Shown here: positions 33,981 to 44,284 of the stretch, one piece after another | How positions within the stretch are numbered: the stretch's first letter is position 1 | Layout of the letters: every line of letters starts with the position of its first letter | Source of the DNA: Lysinibacter sp. HNR | GTDB taxonomy: Bacteria > Actinomycetota > Actinomycetes > Actinomycetales > Microbacteriaceae | Direction of reading: 5' to 3' | DNA length: 64,000 nt | NCBI RefSeq assembly: GCF_029760935.1 | Contig: NZ_CP121684.1 | Location: forward strand, 1,984,001 to 2,048,000 | Notes under the pieces: model-generated | What the model saw: the letters and a program-made list of their open reading frames with translations, nothing else | What the model was told of the DNA's origin: nothing | Databases searched by the model: none | Position numbers and translations under genes: made by a program

Positions 33981-35609
33981 TTAGCGCTTTTTGACGACGA
34001 TCTTTTCCTGGTTAATGATTTCGGCCTCGTCCTCATCCTCGTTGGCATCCATGAGTGGCTTGCCGTCAAAAGTAGTGAACTCAAGCTTAAATTTGTCAAT
34101 CGCTTCGTCCAGGGCGGCGACGGTATCATCGTCGAGAACGTTTGTCTCACGCAGCGTCGAGAGGATGCTGGTGTGGCGACCCAGGTGGTCAAGCAGCTCA
34201 CGTTCGAAACGCAGGATGTCCTCAACCGGAACCTCGTCAAGCTTGCCGTTTGTTCCAGCCCAGATGGATACAACCTGATCTTCAACAGGATACGGGGAAT
34301 ATTGCGGCTGCTTCAGCAACTCGGTCAGACGAGCACCCCGAGCGAGCTGACGTCGGCTAGCGGCGTCAAGGTCGGAGGCAAACATCGCAAATGCTTCGAG
34401 TGAGCGGTACTGTGCCAGTTCAAGCTTCAGCGTTCCAGAAACCTTCTTGATCGATTTCACCTGAGCGTCTCCACCCACACGGGAAACCGAGATACCCACG
34501 TCAACAGCGGGACGCTGATTGGCGTTAAAGAGGTCGGATTGGAGGAAAATCTGGCCATCAGTGATCGAGATCACGTTGGTGGGAATATAGGCCGACACGT
34601 CGTTGGCTTTAGTCTCAATGATGGGAAGACCCGTCATCGATCCGGCACCTAGCTCATCGGAAAGCTTTGCACAGCGCTCCAGCAAGCGCGAGTGTAGGTA
34701 GAAAACATCGCCGGGGTATGCTTCACGGCCCGGCGGACGACGAAGAAGAAGCGATACCGCACGGTATGCCTCGGCCTGCTTCGAGAGGTCATCAAAGATG
34801 ATAAGAACGTGTTTACCGTCGTACATCCAGTGCTGTCCAATAGCTGATCCGGTGTAGGGGGCGAGGTATTTAAAGCCGGCAGGATCAGATGCGGGCGATG
34901 CCACAATGGTGGTGTACTCCATCGCGCCAGCGTCCTCAAGGGCACCCTTCACCGCGGCGATTGTGGAACCCTTTTGACCGATTGCGACATAGATGCATCG
35001 AACCTGCTTGGTGGTGTCTCCCGACTCCCAGTTCGCCTTCTGGTTGATGATGGTGTCGATCGCGATTGCGGTTTTACCGGTCTGACGGTCACCAATAATA
35101 AGCTGACGCTGCCCACGGCCAACCGGGATCATAGCGTCAATAGCTTTGATACCGGTTTGCATGGGTTCGTGCACCGATTTACGAGCCATCACACCGGGAG
35201 CCTGAAGCTCCAGGGCACGACGACCGGTGGCGGCGATTTCTCCGAGCCCATCAATCGGGTTTCCGAGCGGATCAACAACGCGACCGAGGTACCCCTCGCC
35301 CACGGGAACGGAAAGAACCTCACCCGTGCGGGTGACCTCTTGTCCCTCTTCGATGCCGGTGAACTCACCCAGAATAACAACACCGATTTGGGTCTCATCC
35401 AGGTTCTGTGCAAGCCCGAGGGTACCGTCGGCAAAACGAACCAGCTCATTCGCCATAACGCCGGGGAGCCCTTCAACGTGGGCGATGCCATCGGCGGCGT
35501 CAACAACGTACCCGATCTCGGTCGTGGATGCTTTGCCGGGCTCGTAGGATGCCGCAAAGTCTTTCAGCGCGTCGCGGATCTCATCCGGGCTGATCGATAG
35601 TTCTGCCAT
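33981..35609 (-). CDS. atpA: ATP synthase F1 alpha subunit
   Basis: 542 residues. GDRQTGKT Walker [21 protein letters not shown] (first part), and [20 protein letters not shown] are all conserved. The C-terminal acidic tail ([11 protein letters not shown]) is longer than in E. coli, as often in actinobacteria. Non-catalytic nucleotide-binding subunit of F1. Strong GAGGAA in front of the ATG. Confidence 0.98.
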   Translation of the reverse strand: MAELSISPDEIRDALKDFAASYEPGKASTTEIGYVVDAADGIAHVEGLPGVMANELVRFADGTLGLAQNLDETQIGVVILGEFTGIEEGQEVTRTGEVLSVPVGEGYLGRVVDPLGNPIDGLGEIAATGRRALELQAPGVMARKSVHEPMQTGIKAIDAMIPVGRGQRQLIIGDRQTGKTAIAIDTIINQKANWESGDTTKQVRCIYVAIGQKGSTIAAVKGALEDAGAMEYTTIVASPASDPAGFKYLAPYTGSAIGQHWMYDGKHVLIIFDDLSKQAEAYRAVSLLLRRPPGREAYPGDVFYLHSRLLERCAKLSDELGAGSMTGLPIIETKANDVSAYIPTNVISITDGQIFLQSDLFNANQRPAVDVGISVSRVGGDAQVKSIKKVSGTLKLELAQYRSLEAFAMFASDLDAASRRQLARGARLTELLKQPQYSPYPVEDQVVSIWAGTNGKLDEVPVEDILRFERELLDHLGRHTSILSTLRETNVLDDDTVAALDEAIDKFKLEFTTFDGKPLMDANEDEDEAEIINQEKIVVKKR

Positions 35610-35696
35610 TTGGTTTCCTCTTGTTTGATTCTTAAACCCTGCGGTTCAAAAGCCGTGTAAATTCGGATGTGGTTGGGGGTGGTTTTATACGCTGCG

Positions 35697-36494
35697 CTAA
35701 CCGACTAGCTGGCGGCGTAGCTCGCTCAGGCGGCTCGACACGCTCGCATCGATGACGTCGTCGCCAATTTGAATGTGTAGACCACCAATGATGGTGGGGT
35801 CAATGATCAGGTTGATTTTAACGGGACCGCCGTATGATCTGCTCAGTGATTTTTGTAACCGCTCAGAACGGGCTGCGTCCAGGCTCTGCGCCGCTCTGAC
35901 GGTTGCCAGAGCAAAGCCCATCTGCTCGGCCACTATTTTGGCCGCTCCCGTCAGAAGCTCTCCGATACGGCGCCCCCGGGGCATGCTCACCAGGTGGGTA
36001 ACAATCGAAAGAGTCGCGCTAGAGGCCTTGCCAGAGAGAAGACGATTGGCCAGTGCGACCTTGGCATCGGAGATACTGAGGGTACTGCCCAGCGCCAATT
36101 CCAACTCTGAGTTGGAAGAGACGGCAACGTTAATCGCAAGAATTTCTTCGTCAATAGATAATCCCGCAGGTGCGGTCACAGCAAAAACCCGAATTCCCAG
36201 GTCTTCAAGGCCGCCAACAACGTCTTCCGGGGAAGACCAGCGGCTACTCGCAACTGTTTGCAGGAGAGTGAGAGCGGGTTCTGACAGCAGATCGGAAAAA
36301 AGACGGTTAACAACCGTGATTTTCGCCTCGTCATCAGCCACCGGGTCGCCGATCACTGAACGCAGCGCAGAATTTTCGTTGAGAGAGCGAGCAACAAGAA
36401 GCAGCTGCTCCCCTGCCTCAGCGGTTAACTTCGTTGCCAGGGAGTTCAACACTCCCTGGGCCTCTACAAGAGCTTCTCTGGATGCGCTACCCAT
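35697..36494 (-). CDS. atpH: ATP synthase delta subunit
   Basis: 265 residues. An OSCP-type delta subunit that joins the peripheral stalk to the top of F1; the C-terminal half has the expected VRAAQSLDAARSERLQKSL and the closing NLIIDPTIIGGLHIQIGDDV. Its ATG directly abuts the atpF stop, so the pair is coupled. Length is above the 177 of E. coli but normal for Gram-positive actinobacteria. Confidence 0.95.
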   Translation of the reverse strand: MGSASREALVEAQGVLNSLATKLTAEAGEQLLLVARSLNENSALRSVIGDPVADDEAKITVVNRLFSDLLSEPALTLLQTVASSRWSSPEDVVGGLEDLGIRVFAVTAPAGLSIDEEILAINVAVSSNSELELALGSTLSISDAKVALANRLLSGKASSATLSIVTHLVSMPRGRRIGELLTGAAKIVAEQMGFALATVRAAQSLDAARSERLQKSLSRSYGGPVKINLIIDPTIIGGLHIQIGDDVIDASVSSRLSELRRQLVG

Positions 36495-37052
36495 TTATTT
36501 AGCGGCCTTAGCTGATTCGGAAGTTTCGAGGTCTGCGAGGAAACGATCAACCAGCGCACCAGCCTTCTTATCGTCGCTGAGGCTTTCGCCGACCACGCCA
36601 GAGGCGAGATCAATCGCAAGCGACCCGACCTCTTTGCGCAGAGTAGTGACAGCTGTTTGGCGTTCGGCTTCGATCTGAGCCTTAGCACTGGCCGTCACAC
36701 GAGCGGCCTCGGTGACTGCGTTTTCTTTTGCTTCCGCAATAATATTGGCACCGTCTGCACGGGCACTTTCGCGAATCTCTCCGGCCTCTTTACGAGCTCC
36801 AGCGAGCTGCGCAGTGTACTTCTGCAGCGCGGCTTCCGCCTGCTCCTGTGCCTCGTCGGCTTTTGCAATATTGCCTTCGATAGCAGCAGAACGCTCATCC
36901 AGCATCGTCTGCATCTTGGGAAGAATCATCTTCCAGAAGAAAAACAGAATGATTACAAAGCACACCGCAGACCAAACAATGTCGTATGTCAGGGGGAGAA
37001 TTGGGTTAACCGTTTCTTCCTTAGCAGTAGCGACAAAAACTGCGTTGAGCAT
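36495..37052 (-). CDS. atpF: ATP synthase Fo subunit b
   Basis: 185 residues: one N-terminal membrane helix (about residues 22-42, IVWSAVCFVIILFFFWKM) and a long charged helix (residues 50-165) that dimerises as the peripheral stalk. Directly upstream of atpH with no gap. Here b is not fused to delta, unlike in mycobacteria. Confidence 0.96.
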   Translation of the reverse strand: MLNAVFVATAKEETVNPILPLTYDIVWSAVCFVIILFFFWKMILPKMQTMLDERSAAIEGNIAKADEAQEQAEAALQKYTAQLAGARKEAGEIRESARADGANIIAEAKENAVTEAARVTASAKAQIEAERQTAVTTLRKEVGSLAIDLASGVVGESLSDDKKAGALVDRFLADLETSESAKAAK

Positions 37053-37082
37053 GTTGCCTCCTATCGAGACGGTAGAGATAAT

Positions 37083-37355
<273 letters not shown>

Positions 37356-37359
37356 TCAT

Positions 37360-38139
37360 TTAGTGCTCTTCAGCCAGCGCAAGCTGGATGTAAACAGCGG
37401 TGAGCAGGGTGAATACGTATGCCTGGAGAACCGCGACAAGAATCTCGAAAAGTGTAAACGCCAGGGAGAAGGCAAAGGTTCCCACGCCAAACAGCTTAAA
37501 AATTCCGTCGCTGTAGAGAATGAAGAAGTTAGTCGCACCGAATAGGAGCACCAGGAGCAGGTGGCCAACCAGCATATTCATCAAAAGACGAAGGGTGAGC
37601 GTGACGGGTCGGATGATGAACGTCGAGATAATCTCGATCGGAGTAACAATTATGTAGACTCCAAGCGGTACGCCCGAGGGGAAGAGCGAGTTCTTAAAGA
37701 AGTTTTTGGGACTCTTCTTGATTCCCGCGTAGATGAAGGTGACATATGAAACCACCGCAAGAACCAGCGGGAGGCCGATTGTTGAGGATGCCGCAATGTT
37801 CAACCCGGGGATAACTCCGGTGATATTAAACGCGAGAATGAGGAAAAACAGCGACGTGAGAATCGGCAAAAAGCGACGACCGTCTACCTTACCTAGGAGG
37901 TCTTCTGCGATGTTGACCCGAACAAAGTCGAGACCCATCTCAATGAGGCTCTGGCCGCGACCTGGAACCAGCCTCATCTTGCGCGTACCAAGCCAGAAAA
38001 GAAGAATGAGAACTATAACCATGAGAAAACGAATCAGAACGATCCGATTGATCTCAAAGTTTGTGCCCTCGAAGAAGATTACCGGTGGGAAGAACTCGTT
38101 AATAGTGGGCGGATGAAACTCGCCATCACTGGCGGCCAC
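37360..38139 (-). CDS. atpB: ATP synthase Fo subunit a
   Basis: 259 residues from the GTG at 38139. Five or more membrane helices; LLMNMLVGHLLLVLL carries the essential Arg just before it (VTLRLLMN), and the C-terminal helices hold the half-channels. The chosen GTG has no ribosome binding site, while the frame is open upstream and a good AGGAG (38182-38186) stands six bases before an in-frame CTG (38175), giving 12 more residues (start LLANVLSSSVSF). The true start may therefore be that CTG. The gene is the first of the BEFHAGDC run. Confidence 0.95.
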   Translation of the reverse strand: MAASDGEFHPPTINEFFPPVIFFEGTNFEINRIVLIRFLMVIVLILLFWLGTRKMRLVPGRGQSLIEMGLDFVRVNIAEDLLGKVDGRRFLPILTSLFFLILAFNITGVIPGLNIAASSTIGLPLVLAVVSYVTFIYAGIKKSPKNFFKNSLFPSGVPLGVYIIVTPIEIISTFIIRPVTLTLRLLMNMLVGHLLLVLLFGATNFFILYSDGIFKLFGVGTFAFSLAFTLFEILVAVLQAYVFTLLTAVYIQLALAEEH

Positions 38140-38281
38140 AAACGAAACTGACGAGCTCAGAACGTTAGCTAACAGCGCTATCTCCTGAATCGGGGTGTAA
38201 AAACAAGCTCACACGACGACGAACGGCGGACATCCCAACGGTGAACACAGAGATTCACATCCATAACGGGAACTGCTCTAG

Positions 38282-38310
38282 CTTATCAAGTTTTTCACTG
38301 CGGAACGCAA
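38282..38310 (-). promoter_or_regulatory. Candidate promoter before atpB
   Basis: TTGCGT (38305-38310) and GATAAG (38282-38287) on the minus strand, 17 bases apart, about 110-140 bases ahead of atpB. Weak match to sigma-70 type boxes; suggested because the 250-base gap after atpI is otherwise empty. Confidence 0.2.
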
Positions 38311-38395
38311 GCTGAGGCCTAAATTAGTTGACTTTTTTTGATGTGCTGGATATAGAATGTTGCGCCCGCACCCTGATCCCGTGGCAGTCGCTATC

Positions 38396-38929
38396 CTAAA
38401 CGGCCCTCTTCCCAGAGAGATCTCCCACGTAGGGAAGGCGAGATTTTGTCACGATGATCACGTCGAGAACGAGTGAGCACACCACTCCCACAAGAAGACT
38501 TACAAAAAATAACTTCGGGTTAAGCCAGGGCTGATCTCGGAGCAGAAGAACGGCAACAATAAAAAGACCAAACTTAACTATCCAAGACCCAAGAACCGAG
38601 ATAAAAAACCACACCACATACAAATCGCTCTTCACAAAGAAGTTTGAAACAAAAATACTTAAAACAGTGATACCCATAAAGACAAAGGCGCTGGCCGCTC
38701 CGAGCCCACCGCTTAACGCACCCCGACCGCCGTCAACGCCCACCCCTATGAGGGACATCACTGTGATTACCACAACCGCGACGATTCCACCGACGATAAG
38801 CGCCTTCTTCAGAACCGGCTGCGATGAGGGGGTGCCCCTCTCCACGGTAGAGGCTCCCTCATTCGGCTCTTTCTGTTTCCCCGGGGAGACGGATTTAGTC
38901 GGCGGTTGCTCGGAGTTGTGATCTATCAT
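38396..38929 (-). CDS. atpI: AtpI-like membrane protein
   Basis: 177 residues. A polar N-terminus of about 42 residues is followed by four membrane helices and a short basic tail. Position directly in front of atpB and the four-helix layout match the ATP synthase protein I family, which assists assembly of the c ring or magnesium supply. The sequence itself is poorly conserved, so the name rests on context. The 250 bases up to atpB hold a candidate promoter. Confidence 0.7.
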   Translation of the reverse strand: MIDHNSEQPPTKSVSPGKQKEPNEGASTVERGTPSSQPVLKKALIVGGIVAVVVITVMSLIGVGVDGGRGALSGGLGAASAFVFMGITVLSIFVSNFFVKSDLYVVWFFISVLGSWIVKFGLFIVAVLLLRDQPWLNPKLFFVSLLVGVVCSLVLDVIIVTKSRLPYVGDLSGKRAV

Positions 38930-38991
38930 GGCTACTTTTCTGTTTACGATACGCGTGATCTGTCTGACAAAGTGGTTTCTATGAATTTAGG

Positions 38992-40215
38992 TTAGTCGTT
39001 AAGCCTGATTCGCCCCTCGGACGCTTCATCAAGCGGGTCGTATGAAGCAAGCACCTCCGAGGCCGCCGAATCGATATCGGCAGCCTGCACATCTACCTCT
39101 GTGCGTTTACGAGGGTCCAGTGGAACGAGTGTTATCACGACACACACAATAAACCCAAGGCCCATAAAAATTAGAGGAGTCAAAAAAGATTGCATCACAA
39201 AAATCAGCAGGAACCCAACCGCTATCACAGCGGTCCACGAATAAAAGATGAGAACCGCCTGCAATTGACTGTGCCCCATGTCGAGTAGACGGTGATGGAG
39301 GTGCTTGCGGTCTGCACTAAAGGGGCTCTTACCCGCGCGCACACGCCGAATAACGGCAAGCGAAAAGTCGAGAAGAGGCACCAGCATGACTGCAAACGGC
39401 AGAATTATGGGAATATATGCTGCAAGAAGCACCTTGCGGTCGTCAAGTATTCCAGGGTTCAACTGGCCCGTTACCGAAATGGTCGACACCGCCATGAGCA
39501 GCCCTATCAATAGGGCACCAGAGTCCCCCATAAACATTCGAGCCCTGTGCCAGTTAAAGGGCAAAAAGCCCACACAAACCCCAACGATGACCACCGCAAT
39601 AAAGCTAGAAAGGTTAAAATAATTACTCGGGCTGGTCTGCTGAACCAGCAGATACGAGTAGACAAAGAAAACACCATTGGCAATAATCGCCACGCCCGCA
39701 ACGAGACCATCAAGTCCGTCAATAAAGTTGATGGCGTTCATCACCAGGACGATCAAGAAAACGGTGAGCGCAAAATTGACAAGGGGCGAGGCAACCAACA
39801 GACTATTTCCCAGGGGAAGCGATACAATCTGAACGCTCTGCCACGCAAGAAGACCGGCGGCTAGCAACTGGGCCCCAAGCTTGATCATCCAGTCAAGATC
39901 CCACAGATCGTCGGCCACACCAACCAGCACGATGAGCAAACAAGCACCCAGAATAGCCCAGATAGGCCCTGGATTCGCAAAGACTAGCGCAAAATAAGTT
40001 ACCCCAAACCTACCAAGTTGCGAGGCAATACCAAACGCAACAAGTACCCCGCAAAACATTGCTATCCCACCCAGGCGAGGAGTGGGCGTTATGTGAACGT
40101 CACGAGCACGGATAGCAGGGGCAAGTCGGTATTTTTTGCTCAGAATCAACACACCGGCTGAGACCGCAAAAGACACCAGCGCGGCGAGTAAACCGATCAG
40201 AGCGTAAGCGCGCAC
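38992..40215 (-). CDS. Undecaprenyl-phosphate sugar-1-phosphate transferase (WecA/TagO/MraY family)
   Basis: 407 residues, about eleven membrane helices. VGVADDLWDLDW is the family Asp-Asp motif, NAINFIDGLDGLVAG the second Asp-rich loop, and HLHHRLLDMGHS the histidine loop typical for the WecA/TagO/Rv1302 branch rather than MraY. It puts GlcNAc-1-phosphate (or a related sugar) on the lipid carrier for cell-wall glycan linkage. Its GTG shares one base with the stop of the preceding Sua5 gene. Position before the atp operon is typical of actinobacteria. Confidence 0.92.
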   Translation of the reverse strand: MRAYALIGLLAALVSFAVSAGVLILSKKYRLAPAIRARDVHITPTPRLGGIAMFCGVLVAFGIASQLGRFGVTYFALVFANPGPIWAILGACLLIVLVGVADDLWDLDWMIKLGAQLLAAGLLAWQSVQIVSLPLGNSLLVASPLVNFALTVFLIVLVMNAINFIDGLDGLVAGVAIIANGVFFVYSYLLVQQTSPSNYFNLSSFIAVVIVGVCVGFLPFNWHRARMFMGDSGALLIGLLMAVSTISVTGQLNPGILDDRKVLLAAYIPIILPFAVMLVPLLDFSLAVIRRVRAGKSPFSADRKHLHHRLLDMGHSQLQAVLIFYSWTAVIAVGFLLIFVMQSFLTPLIFMGLGFIVCVVITLVPLDPRKRTEVDVQAADIDSAASEVLASYDPLDEASEGRIRLND

Positions 40216-40877
40216 TAACTCACCGTCACAGTCGGGATCGCCGCCGCTAATTGCTCAGGAGTAATCCCCCCCTGGCGAAGCACCACAAGCTCGCCCCCGT
40301 CATCGGTTATCGCGCGGGCATCAATAATCGTGGAGGCGATTCCTGAAGACTCTCGTTCCCCAGCGTCCAGGTAGACGGCGACGGCGTCGGCAAGCATTCT
40401 TTCAGCCTCTGCTGCACTTGTTGCGGCTTCCTGTCCGGTGAGGTTTGCGGAAGACACCGCGAGCGGACCTGTTTCAGCAAGCAGCTCAAGAGCAATGGGA
40501 TTATCCGGCATCCGAACCGCAACACTACCGTTGGTGTCGCCAAGATCCCAGCGAAGCGAAGCTTGCGCCTGAAGGATGATTGTGAGGGGCCCCGGCCAAA
40601 ATGTCTCCACCAGAGTACGAACGGGCGCAGGTACAGAGTCGGTAAGGGCGGCAAGCATATCGGTGTTTGCGATGAGGACGGGGGGCGGTGATTGACGGGT
40701 GCGGCCCTTAGCGTCAAGAAGACGCTGCACCGCCACCGGTGAAAAGGCATCCGCAGCAATCCCGTAAACCGTGTCAGTGGGCAGCACAACAAGCTCGCCC
40801 CGTCCTATCGCGCCGCGCGCGTGGCGCATACCAGCCAAAAGCTCAGCACTCACTGAACAATCAAATACCGTAGCCAT
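40215..40877 (-). CDS. Threonylcarbamoyl-AMP synthase (Sua5/YrdC/YwlC)
   Basis: 220 residues from the ATG at 40877 (an ATG six bases upstream is equally possible; the frame is open to 40922). Signature: LPTDTVYGIAADAF, the K-x-R of KGRTRQSPPP, and SSANLTGQEAA. It makes threonylcarbamoyl-AMP for the t6A modification of ANN-decoding tRNAs. The gene lies between prmC and the WecA-like gene in the conserved order prfA-prmC-sua5, although here prfA is separated by cysKE and a DUF4870-like gene. Confidence 0.93.
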   Translation of the reverse strand: MATVFDCSVSAELLAGMRHARGAIGRGELVVLPTDTVYGIAADAFSPVAVQRLLDAKGRTRQSPPPVLIANTDMLAALTDSVPAPVRTLVETFWPGPLTIILQAQASLRWDLGDTNGSVAVRMPDNPIALELLAETGPLAVSSANLTGQEAATSAAEAERMLADAVAVYLDAGERESSGIASTIIDARAITDDGGELVVLRQGGITPEQLAAAIPTVTVS

Positions 40878-40951
40878 AACCATCCCATGATAGTTAGTAA
40901 CAGTGTGAGAAAGCCCAACCACACTCAGAGCGAGCGCAAATAGTTACCTAA

Positions 40952-41842
40952 TCAGCGTCTAGCAACCGTGGCCCGATCCCTGTCGGTAAAGTCTTTGTGC
41001 GTTGTCGGGTTCTGCCATCCGTCCGCACGAAGAATATCTCGAATATTCTCACCCTGCTGCTCCGCGTGCTCAAGGACAAGGGTTCCTCCGACAACAAGCA
41101 ACCTCTGAGCGACTATGCTCACAGTACGCACGACATCAAGCCCATCTTCTCCGCCGTAAAGAGCTATCTCTGGATCAAATATTCGCACCTCGGGGTCCCG
41201 CGGAACAGCGGCAACCGGAATATAGGGCGGGTTAGAAATCACAACGCTCACCCGACCCGCAAGGTGGGGGACGGCTTCCGCGAGGTCTCCACGAATAAGC
41301 TGCGCGTTCTTGGCATCCACACTGTAAAAGTTTTTTTGGGCCCAGGAAAACGCGTCACTGCTCTTTTCTATGCCGTACACATCCGAATGGGGAACTTCGG
41401 TTGCCATGGCCAGGGCGATGGCTCCGCTCCCCGTTCCCAGATCGACTGCAATCGGTCGCTCCAGTGATGATTCTCGAAGCGCGTCAATCGCAAACTGAAC
41501 CACAAACTCGGTTTCGGGGCGCGGCACAAACACCCCCGGGCCAACCGCAAGGCTCAGCCCCCGAAAGGGCGCAATCCCTGTGATGTGCTGCAGGGGAACA
41601 CGGGCTGCGCGCCTCAACGCCAGTTCCTCACCCAGCTCACGCTGATCCGGAGTGAGCGTTTCTCCCAGAATCGCAAGCGACTGCACACGACCCCGTCCCT
41701 CCCCCAAGATATGACCCAGCAAGAGCTCAGCATCCACACGAGGATCCGGTACTCCAGCCTCCTCTAGCTGTGCTGTTACCCGGGCTAAAAACGTTGCAAT
41801 TGACAACGGAGCTTTGCCGGACGAAGAAGAGGTAAAAACCAC
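40952..41842 (-). CDS. prmC: Release factor glutamine methyltransferase PrmC
   Basis: 296 residues. SAM motif I is [16 protein letters not shown], and [12 protein letters not shown] holds the NPPY substrate motif of N5-glutamine methyltransferases. It methylates the GGQ glutamine of RF1/RF2, matching prfA 2.6 kb away. GTG start. In most relatives prfA lies directly before it; in this genome cysK-cysE and a DUF4870-like gene stand between. Confidence 0.95.
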   Translation of the reverse strand: MVFTSSSSGKAPLSIATFLARVTAQLEEAGVPDPRVDAELLLGHILGEGRGRVQSLAILGETLTPDQRELGEELALRRAARVPLQHITGIAPFRGLSLAVGPGVFVPRPETEFVVQFAIDALRESSLERPIAVDLGTGSGAIALAMATEVPHSDVYGIEKSSDAFSWAQKNFYSVDAKNAQLIRGDLAEAVPHLAGRVSVVISNPPYIPVAAVPRDPEVRIFDPEIALYGGEDGLDVVRTVSIVAQRLLVVGGTLVLEHAEQQGENIRDILRADGWQNPTTHKDFTDRDRATVARR

Positions 41843-41881
41843 GGTGAACCGCTTTCAATAAGAAAGATGATGAGTATTTCA

Positions 41882-41902
41882 TATTACAAAACATCCGTAA
41901 TA
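41882..41902. promoter_or_regulatory. Inverted repeat between prmC and cysK
   Basis: TATTAC (41882-41887) and GTAATA (41897-41902), perfect inverted copies nine bases apart, about 100 bases ahead of cysK and 40 before prmC. Dyads with this spacing often bind dimeric regulators, which would suit cysteine control of cysK-cysE. No known motif is matched. Confidence 0.3.
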
Positions 41903-41998
41903 CTTGCGCACACGAGCTCCCCGACGCATAACATGGGGAGCAGCGGAGTAGATGCACAGTGCGCTATAACCCCGCAAGGCATACTAAAAGGAGTTCTC

Positions 41999-42937
41999 GT
42001 GTCACAACGTATCCACTCAAATATAACCGAAGCTTTTGGTCATACTCCCCTGGTGCAACTCAACCGGGTCACCGATAACGCGGGGGCCCGCGTACTTGCA
42101 AAACTCGAGTTCTACAACCCCGCTGCCAGCGTAAAGGACCGGCTAGGCATCGCAATTGTTGATGCCGCGGAAAAAGCGGGACAGCTTGCACCCGGCGGTA
42201 CAATCGTTGAGGGGACCAGTGGCAACACCGGAATTGCACTCGCACTGGTGGGAGCGGCTCGAGGTTATCGGGTGGTTCTTACCATGCCGGAGACCATGAG
42301 CGTAGAGCGCCGAGTACTCCTGCGAGCCTATGGAGCCGAAATTGTGCTTACTCCAGGAGCGGAGGGGATGAGGGGGGCCGTTGCTCGGGCAAAAGAAATA
42401 GCCGAAAACACCCCCAACGCCATCTGGGCACAGCAGTTTTCTAACCCGGCCAATCCCGCTATTCATCGAAACACAACAGCCGAGGAAATATGGAACGATA
42501 CCGCGGGTAACGTGGATATTTTTGTCGCGGGCATTGGAACCGGTGGGACAATCACCGGGGTTGGGCAGCTGTTGAAAGAGCGTAAGCCCGACACCCGGGT
42601 GGTTGCGGTAGAACCAATTGATTCACCGCTCCTGAGTGAGGGTAAGGCCGGACCCCATAAAATTCAGGGCATCGGGGCCAACTTCGTGCCCGAGGTGCTA
42701 GACACCACCGTGTACGACGAGGTTTTTGACGTGACCCTGGACGACTCTATAAGGATGGCCCGTGCACTCGCGACGGAGGAGGGAATTCTCGCAGGAATCT
42801 CTTCCGGATCCGCGGTGCACGCAGCGATCGAAGTGGCAAAAAGACCAGAAAATAAGGGTAAAACAGTGGTTGTAATCGTCCCCGATTACGGAGAGCGATA
42901 CATTTCTACCGTTCTCTATGAGGATCTTCGTGACTAA
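41999..42937 (+). CDS. cysK: Cysteine synthase A (O-acetylserine sulfhydrylase)
   Basis: 312 residues from the GTG at 41999, backed by AAAAGGAG seven bases upstream; the frame is open 132 bases further but the extra peptide does not resemble the family. The PLP lysine lies in [13 protein letters not shown], the substrate loop is [10 protein letters not shown], and GTGGTITG binds phosphate. It joins O-acetylserine and sulfide to cysteine. Overlaps cysE by eight bases. Confidence 0.97.
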   Translation: MSQRIHSNITEAFGHTPLVQLNRVTDNAGARVLAKLEFYNPAASVKDRLGIAIVDAAEKAGQLAPGGTIVEGTSGNTGIALALVGAARGYRVVLTMPETMSVERRVLLRAYGAEIVLTPGAEGMRGAVARAKEIAENTPNAIWAQQFSNPANPAIHRNTTAEEIWNDTAGNVDIFVAGIGTGGTITGVGQLLKERKPDTRVVAVEPIDSPLLSEGKAGPHKIQGIGANFVPEVLDTTVYDEVFDVTLDDSIRMARALATEEGILAGISSGSAVHAAIEVAKRPENKGKTVVVIVPDYGERYISTVLYEDLRD

Positions 42938-43568
42938 AAAACGCACCCCCCGGGCACTCTTTCCACGGTTACACGAGGATATTCTCGCTGCGAAGGCCCA
43001 CGACCCCGCTGCGCGTAGTTCCATCGAAGTGTTTTTTACATATTCGGGTGTTCACGCCGTATTTTGGCACCGGATTAGTCATCGCCTGTGGCGCATCGGC
43101 TTTAAATTTATAGCCCGTGTACTCGCGCAATTCACACGATGGATAACAGGTATTGAGATCCACCCCGGCGCCACCCTAGGGCACCGGGTGTTCATTGATC
43201 ATGGGATGGGTGTGGTGATCGGTGAAACCGCAATTGTGGGAAACGATGTCATGCTCTACCACGGTGTCACGCTCGGAGGTACCACAAGCGTTCACTCTAA
43301 ACGACACCCCACGGTGGGGAATCGTGTCATGATCGGCGCGGGAGCTAAGTTGCTGGGGAACATTACGATCGGAGAAGACAGCGTGGTGGGTGCCAACGCG
43401 GTTGTGGTGAAAGATGCCCCCGCCCGCTCTCTGCTCGTAGGCATTCCAGCCACCGTGCGTCCCCGTAAGATGTCGCCGTCACCGGCTTCTCACGGTTCCA
43501 GCGACGAAAGCAGTGACGCAAGCGCAATACCAGATCAGGACTATATCGATCCGGCGATCTTTATTTAG
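42930..43568 (+). CDS. cysE: Serine O-acetyltransferase
   Basis: 212 residues from the GTG at 42930, which overlaps the cysK end by eight bases and has GAGG before it; an ATG at 42918 is the alternative. The C-terminal left-handed beta helix is clear ([44 protein letters not shown]). Makes O-acetylserine for CysK; the C-terminal tail of CysE binds CysK in the family, although the usual closing Ile (here IFI) is present. Coupled cysK-cysE translation. Confidence 0.96.
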   Translation: MTKKRTPRALFPRLHEDILAAKAHDPAARSSIEVFFTYSGVHAVFWHRISHRLWRIGFKFIARVLAQFTRWITGIEIHPGATLGHRVFIDHGMGVVIGETAIVGNDVMLYHGVTLGGTTSVHSKRHPTVGNRVMIGAGAKLLGNITIGEDSVVGANAVVVKDAPARSLLVGIPATVRPRKMSPSPASHGSSDESSDASAIPDQDYIDPAIFI

Positions 43569-43628
43569 CCTCACGTCAAGAGGAGATACGGTAACAAGAA
43601 CCTTTAGCCTGGCAGCACACAAAATAAT

Positions 43629-43664
43629 GAGGGGCTGCTCCCGACCTCACGGAATCAGCCCCTC
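43629..43664. terminator. Hairpin between cysE and the DUF4870-like gene
   Basis: GAGGGGCTG (43629-43637) pairs with CAGCCCCTC (43656-43664) around 18 bases. It serves two convergent genes. No T-run follows, so it is a moderate terminator candidate. Confidence 0.55.
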
Positions 43665-43699
43665 GTAACGGATAGCAAAGACTACACCACCGCTTATTT

Positions 43700-44263
43700 C
43701 TAGTGCACCATATCTAGGTTAAAGATAAACTTGTATTCTTGACCGCGCCTGGCTGCCTCTGCACTCTGAACTGCTGCAATGATGTGGAAAACAAAAAGCA
43801 CAACAGCGGCTGCCCAGAGCAAAAAGATCAGAAGGCCACCGATAAAGGGCACAAACAGCAGGGGCTCACCCAAGATAAACGTGCACACAAACAAGATCAG
43901 ACGAACAAGCGAGAAGTTCAGATTGTTTCGCAGATAGCTATCGTAGAGCGGACTCTGACCTTTTTGCACCAGATAAAAGATCAGCGCAGGTATCCAGGTG
44001 AAAAAAACGCTGAGCCAATAGTTAAGCTGCAGGTTACTCATCTGTGCGGGGGTCAGTCCCACCGTGGGCTGCTGTGTGTATCCCGGTTGCTGGGAATACC
44101 CGGGCTGCTGTGAGTATCCCGGTTGCTGAGAGTATCCGGGCTGCTGCGTATAGTCCGGCTGTCCCATACCCGGCTGTCCCGTACCCGGCTGCTGCACATG
44201 CGGAGGTAAATTGTTTCCGGGTTGCTCTGGGACAGGTTGACCCGGGTTCATTTCGTTTGTCAT
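43700..44263 (-). CDS. DUF4870-like membrane protein with Gln/Pro/Gly/Tyr repeats
   Basis: 187 residues. Residues 1-70 are proline- and glutamine-rich, with four to five QQPGYS copies (18-base repeats at about 44087-44152). Then come three or four membrane helices; LQLNYWLSVFFTWIPALIFYLV and the C-terminal helix with a basic tail match the DUF4870 (TMEM-like) family, of unknown function. AGGAG stands nine bases before the ATG. A short leader ORF (44285-44320) precedes it, which is unusual. Confidence 0.8.
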   Translation of the reverse strand: MTNEMNPGQPVPEQPGNNLPPHVQQPGTGQPGMGQPDYTQQPGYSQQPGYSQQPGYSQQPGYTQQPTVGLTPAQMSNLQLNYWLSVFFTWIPALIFYLVQKGQSPLYDSYLRNNLNFSLVRLILFVCTFILGEPLLFVPFIGGLLIFLLWAAAVVLFVFHIIAAVQSAEAARRGQEYKFIFNLDMVH

Positions 44264-44284
44264 GAGAACACTCTCCTAAAATCG

